From assembly GCF_011745365.1 (NCBI RefSeq), contig NW_024468911.1, positions 924,759 to 988,758 of the forward strand: a stretch of DNA of 64,000 nucleotides, written 5' to 3'. Shown one piece after another: positions 58,010-64,000 of the stretch. Position 1 is the first letter of the stretch. Each line of letters begins with the position of its first letter. Source of the DNA: Cryphonectria parasitica EP155. Lineage: Eukaryota > Ascomycota > Sordariomycetes > Diaporthales > Cryphonectriaceae. The position numbers and the translations under genes are program-made. The notes beneath the pieces are model-generated. The model did no database searches. It was not told the origin of the DNA and was given only the letters and a program-made list of their open reading frames with translations.

Positions 58010-59805
58010 CTCGTCGTGGTGATTGGTTCGCAAATCCAGGCTACCGTATAAGTGATATCGGACTTCCTCAGCTGGGATTATGTGGACTGTGCGTGTGTGA
58101 GATGTTGCTTAGGCTTCCTCTTCACTCCCAAATTGCATGCCCCAGGGTGAGTGCGTGACAGAGCGAGAGAGACAGGACTTGGCGATGCGAAAGTCCGAAA
58201 ATGAACCACTCTCACACGATAAGGCGACGTCGTCCCCTCATGTTTGAGCTGTCAATACAACACACAGGGAGAAAGGAAGGGGGGTTAGGGAGATCCTTTT
58301 CAGCCTCGAAACATGTTTGGATGATGGGCAAGCCCATGATGATAACTAAGGTAATGTAGCCAGAGCTTCCAGAAATATCTTTCGCCCTAGGACATGCCAA
58401 GTCACAACTGGCAGTTCTGGCGAGGGAGGGGTTGGCCCCGCTCATTCTGAAGGTGAAATAACCCATGGAGAAGATCAATTGGAAAATCATCTAGGGGTGC
58501 AAGGAACTCAGATACGTTGTGGCCTGGCAAGCCCGAGTAGGCGACTGAGCATAGCGACAGCAAAAGAAAATACCTGCAGCCAGCCAGTCAGCCTTTGACT
58601 GCAGTAGAACCTAGATCGAGCCAACAAACGCACCATGAATGGCAAGAGAGAGGGAGGAGGAGGAGGAGGGCTAGGAGGGTGGTTAGGGGGTGGGATCGGA
58701 TTGACTCGCTAGGAAGTTGCTTGCCACACCGCTGGGGTACAGATCCTCCCTCTTCGGGCTGTTCAGCTGGCTCCACTGCCAGCATGGAGCCTGCTCTTTC
58801 AATTCCCACAGCAAGGCAAGCTGCCTGTTGATACCCAGCAACCAACTACCTGGAGCCTGGATCAACGCCTGACCTCTCCCACTGAAGGATCGCAATATCG
58901 AGACGAGGTGCCGCAGCAGCAGGGTGTGGCATGAATTGGGCCTTGCAGTAGTTCAGCCCAGCGAGAGGAACCAGACCAGCCGTTGAAACAGACGAGGGAT
59001 TCGTCCACATTACGATGGTCCCCTGCACTCTTGTCAGCACTTGGGGGTGACCAATGGCCAGACTGTTCGATACAGCGATGCGGCTGATGATGATGATGGT
59101 GATAAAGAGATGGTGAATAGGTAGGATAAATCACATGAGATCCTTTGAGGCGGTCAGCCCTAACACACTGGCCGTTCATGCATCATTATCGACGGATGAT
59201 CTTTCTCATGCTCGCGCTAATGCTATGTGTTCCCACTCAAGATGATTGGTGTGAGACCAGGTTTGTCGTTCAAGGTTTGATAACATTGTAAGTTAGGCGA
59301 GACGCGAGGTTGAGATGGACACTACATAGTACTTAGCAAGTCGTTCCCGTCACGGCCTCATCAAAACCGTTTTCCAGTAGAAAGCTTAATTAATGGGTCT
59401 CTCTTTCGGACTAAGCCGCCCATTCACGGCTGCAGTGACCTATCAAATATTGCCACCAGCAGCACCAGCAGCACCAGCAGCACCAGCAGCACAAGCAAGA
59501 CACACAGCAACAGACCCAACCTGCCGAATTTCGCAAGGTAGCGATGGCCCACAGAAAAAGTCACTGGAGTGGAGTTGACAATGCTTTCAACTATGGTATA
59601 AAATATTGGATGTGGGGGCTAAAGTTCTACCAGGGTATGCAAATATAAAATATATAATTTTGCTCTTTTTTATCCTGTGCGAGTCTTGAGCCTGTATATA
59701 CAACTCCCGACATTGGTGGTGACAAGCACAAATCCATACTTATGTACAAGAACGGGTCAACAATTTCCTTTCCCCCCAAAACGTTTCCCCTTTTTCCTCT
59801 TTTCT
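58010..59805. other. Gene-free interval
   Basis: 1.8 kb. Includes the promoter of the membrane protein and the 3' flank of the pectin methylesterase. Purine-rich GGA repeats near 58650-58690 and a 9-bp repeat near 59454. A 92-codon minus-strand frame at 58212-58490 is unsupported. Confidence 0.5.
59454..59489 (+). repeat. CACCAGCAG nonamer repeat
   Basis: Four perfect tandem copies of a 9-bp unit outside any supported gene. Confidence 0.95.
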
Positions 59806-61195
59806 TTAGATATAGTCGGCATCAACCCAGTCGGCGTAGTCAGAGCCCAGGATGGTGTCGATAGTGAGGGCAGAGGTCATGGTGGTGGCAAAGGAGGCCA
59901 GGTCAGACTGGGTAGCACCGTCCCCAGTGTTGTCGTACTCCTCAAAGGTGACGTCGCTGGTGTTGGGCTCGCTGCTGCTCCACTCCTCCCAGCCGGCCGA
60001 GTTGATGATGTCGCTCAGGGAGGTGCTCTGGAAGGCAACGCGGGCGTAGGCGCCCCAGGGGCGGCCCAGGTAGACGGTGCCCTCACCCGGGTCGGTGGAG
60101 CCGGCCTGAACGGTGGAGTCGGTAATCACATAATACGAGACGTTGTCGTCCGAGTCGCGGCCGTTGGCGGTGATGGCACCGGCGCCGATGGAGGCGATGG
60201 TGGAGCCGACGACCCAGATGCGGGCATCCTGGCCAAAGATGAAGTCCACGGCGCCCTCAATGTAGCAGTTGGCGTAGATCTGGTTGCCCGTCTCGGCCAG
60301 GAGGGTGTCCTGGTAGCCGTAGAGGCCGACGCCGTAGTAGCCCTGGTTGGTGTTGTACGCCGAGAGCGCGATGGCCTGGGAGCCCTCGCCATAGGTGTTC
60401 TTGATGTCGATGTTGTAGACAGCGACGTTCTCGGCCTCGATGATGACGGTGCCGGTATGCTCGTCGTCCGCCGCGCCAGAGGCCAGCGACGAGGAGTGCT
60501 CAATGCTCACCACATTGCTGGTGTAGTCAGAGGTGTCCTCGGTCTCACCGTAGATGGTGAGGGATCCCGAGAGCTCGGGAATGGTGACCTGCTCCGTGTA
60601 GGTGCCGCTGTAGATGAAGATCACCTGGGCATCCGAGGAGGATGTGTCGAGAGAATCGACAGCATCTTGGACCTGTTTTAAAATATGTGTTAGAATAGCT
60701 GGGACCCGTGTGTGTATTTGTGTGTGCACGTATGTGCACTACTACTAAACTCACAGTGGTGTAGTCACAGTCAGAGGAGCAGACAGTGATGCTGCCGCTG
60801 GGGGCAGTTGTGCGGGAAGTGCTGCTAGAGTCGGTCGACTCCTGGGAGCTGCTGGCAGAGCTGGAGCTGGCGCTGACGCTGGAGCTGGAGCTGGACCCAG
60901 AGCTGGACGTCGTGCTAGTCGAGGCCACGGCGCTGGAGCTGGAGCTGGCTCCGTATCCAGAGGACGAGCCAGAGGAAGATGACGAAGAGGAACTAGAGCT
61001 CACGGCACCAGAACCCTATTTATCCAAGACCAGCCAGTCAGTCAATATTACTCGATGACAATAATCATAACCACAAGAAGAACTACTTACACCCCAGTTG
61101 CCGCTGCCACCTCCAAAGGGAGAGGCTGACCAGTCGAGAGCAGCGCCGAAAGCGGTCGCGGCCAGCGCGGGAATGATAGCAACGGACTTCACCAT
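59806..61195 (-). CDS. Pectin methylesterase, carbohydrate esterase family 8
   Basis: Secreted enzyme removing methyl esters from pectin. Exons 61195-61091, 61015-60755 and 60672-59806 (both introns phase 0), 410 aa. The signal peptide MVKSVAIIPALAATAFGAA is followed by DWSASPFGGGSGNWG. Exon 2 encodes a serine-rich linker (about residues 36-110, long Ser runs with Thr, Gly and Ala) before VCSSDCDYTTVQDAVDSL, where the catalytic parallel beta-helix begins. Active-site residues by family analogy: Q243 and D244 (GYQDTLLAE), D265 (GAVDFIFGQ), R326 (YLGRPWG). No known binding module precedes the linker, unlike many two-domain enzymes. A TATAAA lies about 190 bp upstream. Confidence 0.92.
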
Positions 61196-62630
61196 GATGA
61201 ATGAGTGAGAGTCTTTGAAAAGAGAGAATGTCTTGATAAGAAACGAATGGATGTGTATGTACCACGAAGAAGAAAAAGGTGAACTGGGAAAGCTGTCGTT
61301 GGGCTATCAAAGCATGCAGGACTAACAAAACAGATCGAAGCCAAAGAAACAACTGATCACCGGCCCTAGCGAGGCAAGCTTTATATCAAGCATGTAAGTA
61401 AAAAGTAAAGGGGCGATCATGTTTAGTTTGCGGGTGCATCCCTCCCCTCGCAGACGAGGCTGCAAGACAACCAAGACGGGTTCGGAGGGGCGGGCGCCAC
61501 CACAGGACCAGGACTCCATCGTGGGCACGAATGGGGCATGAAGGAGATTACAGGGCTCGCTTCGATGATGTTTTGGGGGTGTGGTCCTGCAAACAATCAG
61601 TATGTTTCGAAACACACATGGGCCGGGTCCTACAAGGGTGGGGAGAAGCTGCCGTCAAGTCGGGAATAGCCTCGTCTCATCTTAAGCAAAAAAAGGGCGA
61701 GGGTGACGAATTTACTATACTCCAACCCCACACAGGGCCCGGCCGAGAAGTGACGAGGGAGCTGTGGGTGGGGCAGCCCTCTGTATTTTCCACCAACAGT
61801 ACCCGTAGGCGGGCCCCTGTAGGTGGAGTCTTTCACGCGGCTCAGAGGGGTTGGGGTCCTGGAGGCGCCCTGGAGCGCCGGCAAGCCCTGCTGTGAAGGT
61901 TGCATTACTGCTACAGCACAATGATGTACTGTACTGCATTACTTTTTACTACATAATGGAGTAGTAGTAGCCCTAAGGAGTCTGCCGCAATACGGTGCAC
62001 TATGCATGTTACTGCACCACTGCAGGGACAGGGCAAGGAGTTATCAGAAAGGAGTCACGATGTAGCGCATATTTCCTTCATCTGCCGAAGCTGTTTCGTC
62101 TGTTTCTTGCTTCTTCTTGTTCAAGACGTCGATAATTCTTCCTCACCTCCTTGCTGGATGGACATCCCCCCCCCCCCCGTCCCAGCTAAGACACATGGAG
62201 ATTGGAAAAAGAAAAGAGAAGTTCTCTTGTTGTTGACTACGATAGTCGCGAGTGATTCAACCAATTCCGAGTCCTTACGAATGCAGAAACACCTCCGCCA
62301 GCACACAAGGCAAGATCTTCTATTATCATCTCGTCTCTCGGAGACATTACCGAGGTCCCACTGTAAATGTTCTGTCTTGATCCGCACCCATGACGAAACG
62401 TTCCGGCGGTAATCTTGTACATAATACATTGTAAAGCTAGGAGAGAAACGAGAGCCTCATCCTCGTAGTGACGAAACGGGGCCATCGACCCACGTTGTTG
62501 CGGAGCGGAGCAGGTGGAGCAGTTCGGGCATTGTTTTCTTTTCTTGATACATCGTGTGTTGGTGGTCTCTATGGAACAGTTTATCCGTTCGACTCGTCTA
62601 GAATCCCGCAAAAAACTCCAGAAAAAGGAA
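61196..62630. other. Gene-free interval
   Basis: Promoter of the pectin methylesterase and 3' flank of the small hydrophilic protein gene. Contains a TATA-like element, a C-run (62166-62178) and no supported gene. Confidence 0.55.
61380..61385 (-). promoter_or_regulatory. TATA box candidate of pectin methylesterase
   Basis: TATAAA on the coding strand, about 190 bp upstream of the ATG. Position is plausible but not verified. Confidence 0.4.
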
Positions 62631-63340
62631 TCATGCGTCGTTTAGAGATTCACTTCCCAGCCTGCCGGCCCCTCCGCCGACATCAGCACCCCCTTTGCGG
62701 GCCTCCTTGATTGCCTCGCGAGCCTCAGCCTGTTCTGCCTTCTTCCTGTCAAGGCGTCAGCGAGTTGCAAAGAAGGAGAAGAAGGAGCACATGATTATGA
62801 GACATATATCCCCCCCTTTTCCCCCACCCGTCTCCCGAATCTCCTTTTTTTAGGGGAGGGGTTTTTTTCTGGTTTTTTTTTTTCGGGTGAAAACAATAAC
62901 ATAACTTACCTGTCCAGGTCCGAGGCAAAGTCCTGCTCCTCGGCCGGCCCGGCCCCAGGGGCTCTCTGCGTACCGCTCTTCCTATCTACCGCATCTGCCA
63001 CTTTACCCTCCGCCAGCGTCGCCAGTTGCTCGTCGGCATTGACATTCTCGTTTTGAAGGACCTGCTTCTCGCCGCGCGCTCCCCTCGTGCTGCTGCTGTA
63101 GCTGGTGGCCGCCTCCTCCTGCGCGTCCACGGGCCCACTGCCGTGCACACCGTAGCCGCGGGATGTCGGGACGCCTTCCTGCCCGTGCTGTGAGGCACCG
63201 CCGACCGTGCCAAGCTCGCCTTCGGAGGACGAGCCGGCTTGACGGTGAGGTTGGGCTGCGGCTTTTTGCTCCAAGGGATCGCGCGTTACTGGATTTTCAG
63301 CCTGGATGTAGGGCTCGATGTTGGAGGGTTGGTCGGTCAT
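62631..63340 (-). CDS. Small hydrophilic protein of unknown function
   Basis: Not a recognised family. Exons 63340-62910 and 62745-62631 (164-bp intron, GTAAGT to CAG, phase 2), 181 aa. The sequence begins MTDQPSNIEPYIQAENP, lacks signal peptide and membrane segments, and is rich in Gly, Ser, Gln and Glu (EGELGTVGGAS). It then enters charged helix-forming segments. The splice gives DLDRKKAEQAEAREAIKEARKG, a continuous charged helix, which supports the join. It looks like a disordered stress-type or histone-chaperone-like small protein, but I do not assign a function. A CRE-like TGACGTCG lies about 215 bp upstream. Confidence 0.7.
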
Positions 63341-63734
63341 GTTGGATGTGTGTACGTGCGTGAGTGAAGGAGTGGGTGAATGGTGTTGAGGATGTGGACG
63401 TTGGTTGGATGAGCTGCAAGAAATGAAAACAAGAACAGAAGTCGATGCTTCGATGAAGAGACGGAGTGGACAGGTAAGTACAACAAACAAACACCTTTGA
63501 AGTTGACGTATTTGGGGACAAGTCTCAGTAGGCAAATTTATATGACACTGTCGATGACGTCGCTGCGTCCCGCAACGGCCCGCAGCACGGATTATTCAAG
63601 GCTATCATCATCGTTCTTTCCGTCTACCAAGTCCTTATCCACCACTGAGCGATCTTAGTCCCAACTGAACGCCTGCTGCAAAGTTGCACGACGTTTGAGT
63701 AGCATTTATTCTCTTCCAGTAGGCTACCTACTCC
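63341..63734. other. Divergent promoter region
   Basis: Between the small hydrophilic protein and the tentative right-edge gene. Holds the CRE-like site. Nothing else recognised. Confidence 0.5.
63555..63562. promoter_or_regulatory. CRE/ATF-like site TGACGTCG
   Basis: Same 8-bp word as before the DHH gene. About 215 bp upstream of the small hydrophilic protein start. Confidence 0.3.
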
Positions 63735-64000
63735 ATGGAGCTTGTCCAGATGTTCATTGTCATCGACGGTAGCATCTACAGCACTAAACTTGGCAGCATA
63801 TGAACTACTGCTGTTTTCTCATCTCTTCACACAGAAGATTCTCTAGGCGAAATCACTCTTGAAATTCAACCCAGAAAAGAGCAAATTCGAAGTTTCTTAT
63901 ATCCAAAATCAGCTGAATTTCCCCTGACCTTCGCTGGCAACGTTATCTGCACATGCTACACTGATCCTCCGCCTCGACTCCTACGCTTTTGGCCCAATCA
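63735..64000 (+). CDS. Tentative 5' end of a gene cut by the window edge
   Basis: ATG at 63735 opens MELVQMFIVID. A possible 66-bp intron (63769-63834, GT to CACACAG) then joins in phase 1 to a frame that stays open to the end of the window (EDSLGEITLEIQPRKEQIRS...). Protein-like amino acid use (ITLEIQPRKEQ, YPKSAEFPLTF) and a frame-keeping splice support it. No family recognised. Confidence 0.4.

Noticed and set aside
58212..58490. 92-codon minus-strand frame with an ATG start
   Set aside because: No family resemblance and no neighbour logic. It could be a small gene or part of a leader, but nothing supports it.

Overview
The window is nuclear DNA of a filamentous ascomycete (Pezizomycotina, most likely Sordariomycetes). 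The reasons are short introns (mostly 60-160 bp) with GTAAGT/GTATGT donors and CAG/TAG acceptors, compact genes on both strands, several fungus-only families (Zn2Cys6 regulators with fungal middle domains, a PTH11/rhodopsin-type membrane protein, a fucose-lectin-like protein), and secreted plant cell wall esterases. I can support 23 protein-coding genes, plus a gene cut by the left edge and a tentative one cut by the right edge. Most needed manual splicing, because single open frames stop inside introns or begin at non-ATG codons. No rRNA, tRNA, CRISPR or autonomous transposon was recognised.

Layout. 1-11.9 kb is housekeeping: the N-terminal part of an FAD monooxygenase (left edge), pantoate-beta-alanine ligase (PAN6), a peroxisomal DHAP/glycerol-3-phosphate acyltransferase ending in AKL, RNase P/MRP subunit POP4, a DHH phosphoesterase with a PIP-box-like tail, then a secreted Cys-containing polyQ protein with a perfect 54-bp internal duplication. 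11.9-15 kb is gene-poor and holds a small element-like inverted repeat. 15-25 kb: a six-exon rhodopsin-type membrane protein with a 7-nt exon, a lectin-like type II membrane protein, an acetylxylan esterase (CE5), a GNAT acetyltransferase and ASTRA subunit ASA1. 25-29.3 kb is a long gene-free leader before a large Zn2Cys6 regulator. 33-45 kb: HAD phosphatase, TTC1-type TPR protein, cytosolic-looking arylsulfatase, MFS sugar transporter, a small single-pass membrane protein and a BED-like zinc-finger protein. 45.6-54 kb looks accessory: a P-loop kinase-like gene, a DHA2 drug-efflux-type MFS transporter divergent from a Zn2Cys6 regulator, and a secreted type B carboxylesterase. 55-64 kb: a large glycosylated multi-pass membrane protein, pectin methylesterase (CE8) and a small hydrophilic protein.

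How the genes may work together. The acetylxylan esterase, pectin methylesterase, secreted carboxylesterase and sugar transporter fit breakdown of plant wall material, but they are dispersed and do not form a tight cluster. The only convincing local unit is the divergent transporter-regulator pair at 47.2-51.3 kb, with the esterase next to it and the phage-like kinase on the other side. It has no backbone biosynthetic enzyme, so an efflux or detoxification module is more likely than a metabolite cluster. I did not find a clearly new multi-gene system. The best leads are this 45.6-54 kb block, the phage-like kinase, the palindromic element near 14.6 kb, the C15/G12 hairpin in a divergent promoter and the PIP-like tail on the DHH enzyme.
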